DNA of 64,000 nucleotides from Porphyra umbilicalis (taxonomy: Eukaryota; Rhodophyta; Bangiophyceae; Bangiales; Bangiaceae): NCBI GenBank assembly GCA_002049455.2, contig KV918803.1:1-64000 (forward strand), in the 5' to 3' direction. The position numbers and the translations under genes were made by a program. The notes below the pieces were generated by a model that saw only the letters and a program-made list of their open reading frames with translations, had not been told where the DNA came from and ran no database searches. Positions 39,501-50,130 of this stretch are shown here, one piece after another (the first letter of the stretch is position 1; each line of letters opens with the position of its first letter).

Positions 39501-42500
39501 AAGTGGCGCGGCCGTTGGCCGCCATGACAAGTTCCAAGAGGCCCGACCGGTGGGGGACGGTGTCCGACGAGGCCCTGGGGGCATTCGAGGAACTCAAGAG
39601 GCGACTCACGGAGGCCCCCATCCTCGCCCTGCCGAGGCGACAAGGGACCTACACGTTGGACACGGACGCAAGTGCGGGGCAGGTCGGCGCGGTGCTTTTA
39701 CAAGAACAACCCGACCAATCCACGCGGCCCGTTGGCTATTGGAGCCGCTCCCTCAACGCGGCGGAGCGAAACTACAGTACGACGGAGCGGGAGTGCCTCG
39801 CGGTTGTATGGGCGTCCCTCCTTCTCCGCCCCTACGTCGAGGGGACCCGCTTCACGGTGCGCACGGACCACGCGGCGCTCAAGTGGATGTCGCATATGGA
39901 CGGGGCGCACGGGAGGCTGGCGCGGTGGCGGTTGCGACTGGCGGAGTTCGACTACGTGGTACAGACGCGCCCCGGGGCGTCACACCACGCGGCGGACACG
40001 ATGTCACGCATCTCAACACGCGCGGGAGACGAAGGCGCGATACCCGACGCGGTACCTTGTCTGGCGTTGCCGAACTCGTCGGCCGCGTGGCAGTTACCGC
40101 CGGAGACCACGGGGGGACTCCTAGGCCCCCTGACGCTCGCCGAGCTCCTCGAGGGGCAGGCGGAGGACGGACGGTGCAAGGAGGTCCGCGCGACGATGGA
40201 CAGCAACGACAAGTCGCGGTTCCGCGAGGACTCGAACGGCCTGTTGGTACGCACGGCGCCGTTGGACGGGGCAACGCAAGTCTACGTGCCGACCCACATG
40301 CGCTACGGGGTGATGATGCGGGAGCACTACCCTCCGCAAGCCGGGCATCCGGGGGCGAACAAGATGTACACGTCGATGCGACGGTGGTTTTATTGGGAAT
40401 CAATGGTGGTGGACGTCCACGCCTTCGTGGCCAACTGCACTCAGTGCGCGAGGAACCGCGTCGGCAAGCGACGCAAGACGAACTAACTCAAGACCTTCCC
40501 CCCAACGGAACCGCTGACGGATCTGTGTATGGACCTGCTTGGGCCCGTTCCCCGGACGGCGGCGGGGAACGAACATCTGTTGGTCATCGTGGACCGCTTC
40601 TCCAAGATGACGCGGGCCATCCCCCTTCAGCGGATCGACGCGGAAACCATCGCGGCAGCCTTCTTGGACCACTGGGTGGCGGCGTACGGACCCCCGGCGA
40701 CGGTATTGTCGGACAATGGCCCCCAGTTCCGCTCCACGTTCTTCCAAGGGGTTTGCTCGCTCCTCGGGATCTCCAACCGGTACTCCACGACGTACCACCC
40801 GCAGACGAACGGCCAAGTGGAACGTTACAACCGGACCATCGTGGGCCAGTTGCGGACGTACGTCGAGGACCACCAAGACCGATGGGACGAGTTGGTGTCG
40901 ATGCTGACGTTGGCCTACAACAGCCGACCGCAGCAGAGCACCGGGGTGGCGCCCCTCGAGTTCGTCACCCCCGAGCGGGTACGGAGTCTCTCCGTGGAAC
41001 GCCTCGTCGGCTCCCCGGCACCCGAGGAGACTGACGGAAACCCGCGAGCCGTCCGCGAGGGCATCCGAGCGCGGCTGCGAAACCTGATCCACAAGGTGCG
41101 GAAGTCCTTCACGCTGGCACAGCGGCGGTACAAGAGGAACTACGACGCCCGCGTACGACCGGTCAACAAGGACGTCCACGCGGGGGACTGGGTGTTCGTC
41201 GATGGCCACACGAGAACCAAGTACAAGCTCGGGACCCGCGCGGCCGGGCCGTACAAGGTGTTGTCCCGCGGAGAGGTTACGTTTTCGCTGGACATCGGTG
41301 GGTACCCTGAGACGGTAAGCAGCGACCATGTGACGGCGGCGCCGGGCCCGCCGGGGGATCCACAGACGCTCCTGCAGAACCTCGGGGTGCCCCAAGACAT
41401 CGTGGTCCCCGAGGGGCATCAACAAACGGGCAAGGAGTTCGTGTGGGAGGCCTTCGTGGGCCACGAAGTCGCTGACGATGGTACGCTACGCCTGTGGACC
41501 CGCTGGTGGGGGTATCACCCCGAGGAGGACACCCTCGAGTTGGCCAGTCGGTTCGACCTACGTAAGGTGCACCAGTACATGCGGCGTGTGGGCCTACGAG
41601 TCGAAGAAGCCGGGGCGGTCGTCGACTTCCTCGCCGAAGTCGATTTCCATGTGAGACACGTGGATTTTCAAGTTCCGAATCGTGGCCGATTTTCGTTTAC
41701 CACACGTGTCCCGGTCGGAGCCACGTGGCCGTGGTGGTGACCATCACTGTCGCGCGGCGGGATCGTGGCCCTCCCCGTGGCCGTGCCGTCCGGCCAAATT
41801 GATCGGGCATCGTGGACGTGTTCTGAGGGGGCGGATCTGGCCGGCTGGCCCGTGCGGATCTGTCAGGAGGCGGATCGCAAGGTGGGATCGGGATTCGGTT
41901 CGGGGTACAAGGGGCGCTCTCGCGAGGGGTATGCAAATGACCTACGCGGGGTTTACTGGTCGCTGACGCGCCGACCGGCACCGTCGACGCAACGACACCT
42001 TCTACACTCTGAGATACTACAACCCCGTGGGGTGGTCCCCTCTCCCCCGTCGTGTTTCATCCTTTCCTTGTTCAGCGGCGCCTCGAGGCGGGCCCACTTG
42101 ATATGGAGGATGGTCACGGGGTATGCCGCCCCGTGTGGAGGTCGTCCGTCGTGTCCGCGGGGACCCACGGGAGTTACGCCATGCTGCCGTATGGGACCTC
42201 CACCCCGTAGCACCACGCGGGAGTCGACAAGTTCAAGCGCGAGCGGGTCGCCGTGGCACAACTTAGGTACTCCGTTCGATGACGGGCTACGGGATGGCCT
42301 GTGAGCCCGCCCCGGTGGTGGTTGCGGGCGGTCGTCGACTGGACCGTCGTGGTGTCTTCCTTGTCGGACGCCCCGATGAACGGGGGAGACGTCAAGATGT
42401 CGGCGAAAGTCGGCACCCACGGCGAGTCCCTGGGGGCGTCGTCCATGAAGCCGACGTGAGAATGACGGTACCCCACCTCGCGGCTAAGCCGCACCACGGT

Positions 42501-43878
42501 GATCGACGAGGCGCGGTCGCCATCTCCTCTTCTTGTCGGCCATCGCGGAGGACGACGCAGACTCGGACACTTTGTTGTCGGGGGGGGGGGCCGCCGGGTC
42601 CTCAATCCGACGAGGGTGGTGGGGGCAACCGCGCGGTGGAGGAGGAGGGGGGGGGGGGGAACCCCCCGAGGACCCAGAGAAGCAAGAAGCAAGAAGCGAC
42701 GGGAACCACGGGGAAGGGGTGGACGGCACGTCGTGGGGTGGGAGGAGGAACGAGTCGGCGAGCACCGCGTCGCAACCAGCGCGGATGGGTTACGTCGCGG
42801 GGTGGTGGGGAGGAGCCGCGGAGTTGAGCGTGGCGAAGGGGGGGGGGGGGACCCCCGGGGGCCGACAGAAGCAAGGAGCGGCGGGCGCCACGGGGGAGGG
42901 GTGGACGGCACGTCGTGGGGTTGGGGGAGGAACGAGTCGGCGAACACCGCGTCGCAACCAGCGCGGATGGGTTACGTCGTGGGGTGGTGGGGCGGAGCCG
43001 CGGAGTTGCACGTGGTGGGGGGGTGAGACCGGGGTGTGCGTGTGGGCCCACGGGGAGGGGTGGGGCCAACGTGCGTCACGGGGGGTGTGGGGGCCGCAAG
43101 ACACCGGTGCGGGCCGCGCGCCACGCCACGCCGTTGTGGCGTGAGGCCGATCCAGTCCGCGGGCCGACCTCGACAACCCCTCTGGGGCGAGGATCGGGGG
43201 GGGGGGGGGTGGCGGTTGTGGCCGGCACCCGGCCAGGGGGCCGGGCCGGAACCCCCTCCTCAGGGGTCGTCGCGGGACGGGCAGGGACGCCACGTCACGC
43301 GACGAGGGGGCTGTGTGGCGGTCGGGGGTCCCCAGTTGGAAGGGGCGTGGCCCCTCAGCTGTGGACAGCACACCCCCGGGGGCCGTCCCAAAATATCCCG
43401 ATCCGGGCCAGCAAGGGAATGACCTGTCCAGATCTCGGGGAGATTGGATTCGGTCGGGGGTGGGGCTTTTCCCAAGTGGTTTTCCCAGCCCCCCTGCTAC
43501 TTGTTTGAACTTTTCGCTTTGGAGGGATTTATCTGTTTGGCGCATTTGGGGTGGCGACTTTGGCCACCGGCGTTCGGGTTGGGGCGGGGTTTATTGACAG
43601 CGGGGACGCCGTCCCCGTAGCCGTTTGATAAAACCAACTGTGCTTTGGACTACGATTGCCCCCTGGGCTTTGCCGTGATCCTCTCCTCCCGTTGGGGGAA
43701 GTCTGGGCTGTGGGTCGATTTCCGGGGCAGTTCCTTCGACGGACCGAGCTGATCAAGAGGTCACTTCGGCCAGACGACGAACCAACGTGGTGGTGCTTAG
43801 AACCGCTATACGAAGGAGGATGAGACCTTGGCCTCGCATCAGGCGAGCTGCCGCGACTGGCTGCAGTCGGTGCGCTAG
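27539..43878 (+). CDS. Unrecognised cysteine-rich gene split by two retrotransposon insertions
   Basis: Exons: 27539-27614 (donor GTATGC), 27793-28051 (GTAAGT), 28234-28818 (GTACGT), then 34956-35250 continued at 43816-43878. The copia element lies in the third intron. The Ty3 element lies in the last exon; counting its 5-bp target duplication once, the exon lengths sum to 1278 bases, an exact 426 codons, and every junction keeps phase. The protein has a short Ala/Ser-rich start, a cysteine module (CGACGYKK, then CSALKCPCKDPCTKCLNPGH), a basic stretch (KKRNKKKLS), a charged helix (QRRQALEKYQRADDARQART) and an acidic linker (DQDDVIEV). It ends with TLASHQASCRDWLQSVR. The cysteine pattern suggests zinc binding. 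No family is recognised; a role in an unrelated mobile element is possible. With the Ty3 copy in place the frame instead runs into LTR sequence and stops at 35445, replacing the last 20 residues. Confidence 0.6.
28834..29200 (-). repeat. Copia 3' LTR (367 bp)
   Basis: Starts TGTGAAGT and ends ACTTCACA, an 8-bp inverted pair. The flank at 29201-29209 (CTCCCCCCA on plus) is the polypurine tract read on the element's own strand. Confidence 0.95.
29300..30010. repeat. Tandem repeats inside the copia element
   Basis: A unit of about 170 bp recurs, marked by the palindromic string TAAAGCCCTTTA at 29300, 29334, 29504, 29673 and 30008. Each full unit has a hairpin of the form GAGGTCGG...CCGACCTC. 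At 29838-29930 there is a second array: five copies of an 18-bp unit with the palindrome CACGTG (CACCACGTGTTGCAAC). Confidence 0.8.
34356..34370 (-). other. Copia primer-binding site, initiator tRNA-Met anticodon-arm type
   Basis: Directly after the 5' LTR the element reads GGTTATGGGCCCAGT. This is complementary to the anticodon arm of eukaryotic initiator tRNA-Met (CTGGGCCCATAACC), not to a tRNA 3' end. Drosophila copia has the same site at the same place and is primed by the 5' half of that tRNA. Confidence 0.85.
34371..34737 (-). repeat. Copia 5' LTR (367 bp)
   Basis: Same length and ends as its partner, with about one difference. It is followed on the right by the target duplication CCTGT. 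Confidence 0.95.
35251..35747 (+). repeat. Ty3 5' LTR (497 bp)
   Basis: Starts TGTGGCGGT and ends ACCGCTACA, its near inverse. It begins right after the target duplication CGAAG. Confidence 0.95.
35753..35770 (+). other. Candidate Ty3 primer-binding site
   Basis: Five bases after the LTR the sequence reads TGGTGGAGCAGCAGGGGA, the complement of a tRNA 3' end finishing in CCA. I cannot name the tRNA. Confidence 0.5.
41750..43300. repeat. Non-coding 3' region of the Ty3 element, with a G-rich tandem repeat
   Basis: Between the end of pol and the 3' LTR lie about 1.5 kb that do not code for a recognisable protein. A unit of about 182 bp is repeated (the string ACGAGTCGGCGA recurs at about 42750 and 42932), with runs of up to ten G. 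More diverged units extend left to about 42480. Confidence 0.65.
43314..43810 (+). repeat. Ty3 3' LTR (497 bp)
   Basis: Same length as its partner, with about six differences. A purine-rich tract (GACGAGGGGG) precedes it and CGAAG follows it. Confidence 0.95.
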
Positions 43879-44440
43879 TCTCTGGGACTTGGTTGCTCGT
43901 TTGTACCCGTGTGAGTGTGTCATCTACTTGTGGCTGTTTCTGCTCGTCTGCACAATAACCTGCTTTTCTCTTTTGGGCTCCCTTGTTATGGCAGCGGACG
44001 ACCTCCAGTGGGCGTCACAGATGAGGCGTACGTTCTGAACAACCGCGCTATGAAGCGAATAGGACCAGCAACGACAAAGGGGATGGGTGCGGTTCTCTCC
44101 ATCCTCATCCCTACTGTTTTCGTATTGCAAAGAGGAGGGTGGAATAGGATGGGAGCCGGTGCGCCGCGCCAAGTTGCGCTGTCTCACAGCTGTTGGAAGC
44201 CGCATCGTCAGTCTTTCTGAGCCACCACGCTGCATCGAGACCTGGTTCCTCCCATCCCCAAAGCGTCGGCACCCAACACACTTGCTTGACCGACGTGCTA
44301 CGAGCCCCTGAGATATGCATCGACTTGGAAACTGCAAACAAAAGAAGAGAAACACGAGGCACAGTTTGATAGGGGAAAGACACACATCACACAGAACTCC
44401 TCCCGTCCCCGCCCCCCCCCAAGTCCACTGGACTTCACCG
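43879..44440. other. Intergenic region, no gene recognised
   Basis: It holds the 3' flank of the cysteine-rich gene and the 3' side of the transposase gene. No other feature is seen. Confidence 0.35.
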
Positions 44441-45325
44441 TCACGGCTGCGGTGGAGCCAACTCAATCGGGAGCGCGGGCAGAACGCCTTGCAAGGGACG
44501 CCCAGGTCCCGTCAACTCCGGCGAGTGCCGCCACAGCTCACGCCGAGCCTCCCGATAATGCCCCTGGATCGTGGCGAGGGGAATGGACGCAAATGCAAGC
44601 ACGTGCGTCAACCGGTCTGGCAATTCGGGGTGGTGGTACGTCAGGTCTCTCACGTTGCGCTTGTAATCGGCAAAGGTAGGCTCAATGGAGGACAAGTTGG
44701 GAGAGTAGGGTGGCAGGTGAAGCAGTAGCACACCGTTCATCGTCAGAATCTCGTCTGCAACAGGATTGTGAACCGAGGCGTTGTCGTACAGAAGCACACA
44801 ATCCGGCGGTTGGTCTGCCCACAAAGCCCCCGGCACGTACCCGTTCATCCGCCCGGCCAGGCTTTTGCAAAAAGCGACCCAATCGTCACCGGACTGCGCC
44901 GGCGGCACCTCGTTGACAGTCAGCTCTAAAATCCCGGTGCTGTTGGAGATAGCGACGATTGAAGAGAAGCGTTGGCGGGGACGGGGATCGGGGGCGAGGG
45001 CCTCGAGCGGCTGGCCGACCAAGGATCGGCCCCGAGGTCGGATCATCTCCGCCCCGTGAATGTGCGTTTCGTCGGCGACAACGATGCATCTGTCCGGGAT
45101 ATGCCGCGCGAGCCGACAGTGGGCAATAACGAGCGCCAGGCTGCGCTCACTTGCCAGTCGCTCCACTTTCTTGACCGAGAAGCCAATCAGACGAAAAATT
45201 TCTCCCAGGGATGACACACTTGTTGGCCAGCGTGCGTCCCAATCCGGAAGCAAAGCCAACCGCTTGAAGATGGACGACAGCTCCCGTAAAAAGATCTCGG
45301 GATGCGTTCGAAAAAGGCCGTCCAA
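44441..45325 (-). CDS. Tc1/IS630-type DDE transposase (DNA transposon)
   Basis: A 294-residue frame covering the DDE_3 catalytic domain. The first Asp is in VVADETHIHG, the second in VLLYDNASVHN, and the Glu in PPYSPNLSSIEPTF, with 33 residues between the last two; this spacing and the YSPxLxxIE motif are hallmarks of the IS630-Tc1-mariner group. The front (LFRTHPEIFLRELSSIFKRL) matches the second half of the N-terminal helix-turn-helix region. The usual first 60-100 residues are not in this frame; minus-strand frames at 45326-45650 contain pieces that could be an upstream exon or a decayed front. No terminal repeats could be fixed around it, so whether it is still mobile is unknown. It may have become a host gene. 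Confidence 0.85.
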   Translation of the reverse strand: MDGLFRTHPEIFLRELSSIFKRLALLPDWDARWPTSVSSLGEIFRLIGFSVKKVERLASERSLALVIAHCRLARHIPDRCIVVADETHIHGAEMIRPRGRSLVGQPLEALAPDPRPRQRFSSIVAISNSTGILELTVNEVPPAQSGDDWVAFCKSLAGRMNGYVPGALWADQPPDCVLLYDNASVHNPVADEILTMNGVLLLHLPPYSPNLSSIEPTFADYKRNVRDLTYHHPELPDRLTHVLAFASIPLATIQGHYREARRELWRHSPELTGPGRPLQGVLPALPIELAPPQP

Positions 45326-46597
45326 GGCACGCAGAAACGGAGCGTTGAAGCGAGCAGCGTCTGCGTGCCTGTTCTGGATTGCATCGTCTTCCCGAGGGGA
45401 CCCGTGGCGTTGAAAGTTTGCCTACCACTTGTGGGCTGCAGCCAAACTGCAGCCCGCATGCAGCCCGATGGAGTCTCATGGAAGGCCTTGTTGGCGATTA
45501 CGGATGACCTGCCAGCGAACAGCCAGAGGAAACATATCAGGTTATTTTGGGAGACCTTTTCGCAAAAGCGCCGTCCTCTCTCGGCGTCGTCAATCTCACG
45601 AGGCACCAATAATCGCGACGGTCTCACCAGAAAACGACGCAATCCGCGCACCCCCAGCGTCGATCTAGGACCGTGGCAATGCGGAACGCCTCTCCGCGAT
45701 GCCCTCCACGCTTCCTGCCGCTCGGCGCCCCCTGCCGCCGAAGCTGTCCAGCCGGACCCCCAGGATTCCTCGCGGCGCGAAGAAGGTGGAGAGGCCGGTG
45801 GACGCCACGACGACAGGTGTGAGGAACGCCGAAGTGACGTCAGAACTCTGAGGGTCAGACGTCAGGAATCCAAATCCTGCCATCGCAGCCGCTGGAGCCA
45901 GGTGGGCTGGCGCGAAGGACATTCACTGTTTCGGGCTCCCTGCGGGTGTGGGGTCAGTGGACACCCACCATCAGAGCTGCTGGAGCATCGCCCTCTGTCA
46001 ACTGACGAGTACGTCTGTGGATGGGATGGGCCCGACACTGCGGAACCCTCGATCGGACTGCCTGGGGCCAGGCTCAGACTTGCTGGCCGGACCGAAAATG
46101 CGCGCCGACGAGAGAGGGGCGCTGTCCACGACGGGGCCCGGGGCCTCTCATGGGGCGGGGACGGCTGTCCGACACTCAGCACCTGCGCTGTGGTGGGAGC
46201 GTGGCCGTCAAGCCCCACCGAACGACGAGGCCTGCCACTGACAAAAGGCTAGACTCCTCTTTTCTGAATATGCTCCCGGTTCAATAACTGTATTCCGAAA
46301 AGAAGAGGCCTCAGAAGAGGAAACCGAGAAAAGGTGTAGGATCCACCAATCAGATCTGGAGATGTCGTCGCTCTTCTATGGAGTGCTACATTAGGATTTT
46401 GTTGAGGACATGAAGGACGCAGCACACGAAAGTTAGCTGTGTCGCACGACAAAACCAGCAAACTCCCAATTGAGGAGGCGTGTTCAGCTGTCAAGAACCC
46501 TCAATCGCAACCCAGTGCGCCAGGTGGGTAAGGGGCAAAAAGCGTGGTCCCTCATGTTTCAGAGGGTGTGTGGGGCCAGCCGTGGACCAGGGCATGT
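45326..46597. other. Diverged repeat units and a hairpin
   Basis: From about 45660 to 46240 the sequence contains degenerate copies of motifs from the 471-bp satellite to the right (for example TGGAGCCAGGTGGGCTGGCG at about 45893). A short imperfect hairpin, CTCCTCTTTTCTGAATA facing TATTCCGAAAAGAAGAGG, lies at about 46254-46308. No gene is seen. Confidence 0.45.
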
Positions 46598-48000
46598 TTT
46601 CATTGCGACATACGCGCTTGGCGCGTTGCTGACGGTGGGGGGCCCGACGCACGAACCGCCGAACGCAGCTTCTGGGGCCAGACGGACGGGCCGGCCAAAA
46701 CATGCACGCCGGCTGGCACTCCCAGGGGGGTGGGGATGGCTGACAAACCCTTCGATTGCAGCGATTTGAGCCAGGTGGGTGGGGGACGGGAATAGCGGCG
46801 TGTGCAATACCCATGAGCGGGTGGGGCCAGCAGTCTAAAATCTGCGATCGCAGCCACTGGAGCCAGGTGGGCTGGCGAGAAAGAAATCATCTGGCGATGA
46901 CCTCCTGTGGGGGTGGGGGGTCAGCAGTCCAAAGCACTCAGCAGCAGTCTGTGTGCGAGTTGGGTCAGGATGGCTTCTCTTTCGAAAGCATCCAGCGAGT
47001 GTGGGGTCAGTGCGTGGTTGGGACAGAGAAATTACAGCGGCCCTTGCAGCGCTGTGGTTCGGGCACGTTTCCATTGCGACATACGCGCTTGGCGCGTTGC
47101 TGAAGGTGGGGGGCCGGACGCACGAACCGCCGAACGCAGCTTCTGGGGCCAGACGGACGGGCCGGCCAAAACATGCACGCCGGCTGGCACTCCCAGGGGG
47201 GTCAAGATGGCTGACAAACCCTTCGATTGCAGCGATTTGAGCACGGTGTGTGGGGGACGGGAATAGCGGCGTGTGCAATACCCATGAGCGGGTGGGGCCA
47301 GCAGTCTACAATCTTCGATCGCAGCCACTGGAGCCAGGTGGGCTGGCGAGAAGGAAGTCATCTGGCGATGACCTCCTGTGGGGGTGGGGGGTCAGCAGTC
47401 CGAAGCACTCAGCAGCAGTCTGTGTGCGAGTTGGGTCAGGATGGCTTCTCTTTCGAAAGCATCCAGCGCGTGTGGGGTCAGTGCGTGGTTGGGACAGAGA
47501 AATTACAGCGGCCCTTGCAGCGCTGTGGTTCGGGCACGTTTCCATTGCGACATACGCGCTTGGCGCGTTGCTGACGGTGGGGGGCCCGACGCACGAACCG
47601 CCGAACGCAGCTTCTGGGGCCAGACGGACGGGCCGGCCAAAACATGCACGCCGGCTGGCACTCCCAGGGGGGTCGGGATTGCTGACAAACCCTTCGATTG
47701 CAGCGATTTGAGCCAGGTGGGTGGGGGACGGGAATAGCGGCGTGTGCAATACCCATGAGCGGGTGGGGCCAGCAGTCTAAAATCTGCGATCGCAGGCACT
47801 GGAGCCAGGTGGGCTGGCGAGAAGGAAATCAACTGACGATGACCTCCTGTGGGGATGGGGGGTCTGCAGTCCGAAGCCCTCGATGGCAGTGCATGGAGCC
47901 AGACCAGTTGTCTGGATGGAATTTGCGCGGCGGCGGCCACGTGTGGGTCGGTGACGGCGGTCACGAACGCAGCCTCCGGAGCCAGCGTTTTGGCCTGCGC
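46598..48000. repeat. 471-bp satellite, about three copies
   Basis: Marker strings recur exactly 471 bp apart: TGCGACATACGCGCTTGGCG near 46605, 47076 and 47547, and CCCTTCGATTGCAGCGATTT near 46748, 47219 and 47690. The copies are nearly identical. Each unit is itself built of shorter related pieces (GGAGCCAGGTGGG, GGGGTCAG). As 471 is a multiple of three, the same frames stay open through several units on both strands; the peptides show no domain and are not annotated. Confidence 0.9.
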
Positions 48001-49219
48001 CGTCCTCCAGATGAGAAGGAGACGATTTCAGCCTTTCACACGGGTGTTCGGATCTAACAAATGCCACAATCGATGTATGAGAATGTCTGTCATCGTTTCT
48101 ATCTGGACTTTTTATGACTAAATTTTCCTTGCAGTCATACGTGTGAGCTCATGGCATATTTCATTCACGACTAACCAATCAGAGGGGAGCAATCACGAGA
48201 CTTTCTGAAGGCGTTCATGTGATATGTCTTGCGGGCCTGGCCTGGCACGTGATGAGGGTTGGCTAAATGTTCTTAGCAGACTCGCTGCTCGCATCAAGTG
48301 CTAACTCAGAGGACGAGATTTGCAACCACTCGCCCCTCTCGTCAGCAGGGTTCGAAGAAGCATGTCCCCCCCGTCGGGCGCCGGTCGCCGAATGCATTCG
48401 GGCGCGGTTCTTCCAGTTCGCGTCCCAGTCAGGCCACGATGGAAGGCTTCTCTCAGGCTTCACTTCACAGATCTCGGGACGACAACCGCAGTCACGATTG
48501 CACCTTCTTCGTCGAGCGATGCCGACAGCCACAGAAATGGGCCCTAGTTCGAGGACTGTCCAAGAGCAGCACGATGAGGGTGCTATCAGGTTCCTGTCTG
48601 GGGGGGCCTCCGGCCACACGCTGTTGACATGGGCGGCGTCGGTTCCTCTTTGTGCGTGTCATCAGAAGTCTGAAGAAAGACTTGTGAGCGAAGCATCCTA
48701 TCTGGCGATCGAATCGTGTGGGCCAATCACGCAGTAGCAGGATATGTTCATATGTAGTTTTATGTCGCCGTCACACGACAAATCGTTGCAGAAGAGACTG
48801 AATCGACCTCAACTGGGACTGAAGAGCCCCTTCTGTACTCTTCCTGTTCTCACACCTGATCATGTCATGTCCACTTTTTGACGCATCGACAATATGTCAC
48901 CCGGACTATCGGACCGAGATGTAGTTATCTAAATTCATTGTGGTGAATCTTTTTCCTTAGGGCACCTTTACATTGACGAGAGCGTGGATCGTGGACCAAT
49001 AAGCGAATATAGACACATTGCACGAATAAAATAGACACGTTTGGTTAGTCCATCATTGCTAGGTTTGCTCTGAGACCAAACCTATGGCACTTTCACAAAA
49101 AATGGACCCCCTTCCGTTTCTCATGCGGGACGGTTGCAAACGTGCTGTCAGCAATTTGCGGGAACGGACAGCCAATGAGCAGTCGGCGTTCGTGGACCGC
49201 TAAATTCCTGAAGGGATCG
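48001..49219. other. AT-richer region with transposon ends
   Basis: The string AAGCGAATATAGACACATT (about 48998-49016) and TAGACACGTTTGG (49030-49043) match sequence inverted at about 61885-61920. ATTGCTAGGTTTGCTCTGAG (49064-49083) matches the end of the repeat at 25.1 kb. These look like ends of non-autonomous elements. No gene is recognised. Confidence 0.45.
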
Positions 49220-49419
49220 TGTGACCTCATCGTGTGTGCATCTGCGTGTGCAAGGAAGTACGAGGCTGGAGGGGAAGCTGTGCAAGGCTTTTACCCTTGA
49301 ACCTCAAGCCATCTTGACCTGTCTCCTCGTCTTCGGAGCCACCGTCCGCGGTCGTGCACCGTGTTCTCGCGCCCGCTGCATGTGGCACCGTACGCGCCGC
49401 GAGGCTCTGCGTGAGGTGC

Positions 49420-50130
49420 ATCAATGGGTGGTGGGGGGGGGAGGGGGGGGGGGACGTTTTCTGGCGGCGAGCGTGGCCGCGCCCCCATCGCGAGAACGAG
49501 AAGCGGCGGCGCTGGCGCTGGCGGCGACGCGTCCGACGCAACCCGCGGCGCCGTCACTCTCATCACCGATGAGGGGCGTTGGAAAGGAGCAGCCACGGTC
49601 GCCACGGATGTGGCAGTGGGACAGATCTTCCCGCAGCTGCGTTTCAGATGCGGAACGGCTGTCTGCGGCCGTCAGGGGCAACGGAAATGGCGGCGGCGGC
49701 AGTGGAGGCGTTGGCGGCAGCTGCAGCGGCGGACAGCGGCAGCGTTGGACAACTGCAGCTGTGAACGGCAGCGGACGACGGCAACAGCAGCGGCGGCTTT
49801 AGCGGACGGCAGCGGGGGCGGCGTCGTACGGCTGCAGCGGCAACGGCGGCGGCCTGTGGCAGTGGCGCGACGCTCCACGCCATGCTCGAGCGGGGCGGCG
49901 TCGTACGGCTGCAGCGGCAATGGCGGCGACCTGTGGCGGTGGCGCGACGCTCCACGCCACGCTCGAGCGGGGCGGCGTCGTACGGCTGCAGCGGCAACGG
50001 CGGCGGCCTGTGGCGTTGGCGCGTTGCTCCACGCCACGCTCGAGCGGGGCGGCGTCGTACGGCTGCAACGGCAACGGCGGCGGCCTGAGGCGGTAGCGCG
50101 ACACTCCACGCCACGCTCGAGCGGAGCGCG
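49420..50130. repeat. GC-rich region with a 77-bp minisatellite
   Basis: The string GCGTCGTACGGCTGCA recurs at 49821, 49898, 49975 and 50052, exactly 77 bp apart, giving almost four units at about 49818-50125. Each has the piece CTCCACGCCACGCTCGAGCG. As 77 is not a multiple of three the frame rotates with each unit. To the left, 49420-49815 is CGG/GCA-rich. Confidence 0.85.

Larger units (their letters stand above)
35251..43810 (+). mobile_element. Ty3 retrotransposon, chromovirus-like, young
   Basis: An 8.56-kb element on the plus strand with 497-bp LTRs and the target duplication CGAAG (35246-35250 and 43811-43815). Parts in order: gag at about 35.9-37.5 kb ending in a zinc knuckle (CYMCWMRGHRVPDC); protease (VVDTGAGPS) near 37.8 kb; reverse transcriptase about 38.7-39.4 kb (CVDYRRLN, YLDD); RNase H about 39.6-40.0 kb; integrase about 40.3-41.2 kb with an HHCC-type front and TDLCMDLLG / VLSDNGPQF; and a chromodomain-like tail near 41.45-41.6 kb (VWEAFVGHEV, RWWGYHPEEDTLE). 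The LTRs differ at about six positions, so it is young, but older than the neighbouring copia. It looks nearly complete, with about three interruptions. It lies in the last exon of the cysteine-rich gene. Confidence 0.95.

Noticed and set aside
46756-47737. Repeated open frames of 110-150 codons as a gene family
   Set aside because: They arise from the 471-bp satellite, whose length is a multiple of three; both strands are open alike.
46598-48000. CRISPR array
   Set aside because: Repeats are 471 bp and contiguous, without short repeats separated by unique spacers; the host is eukaryotic. No other array in the window fits either.
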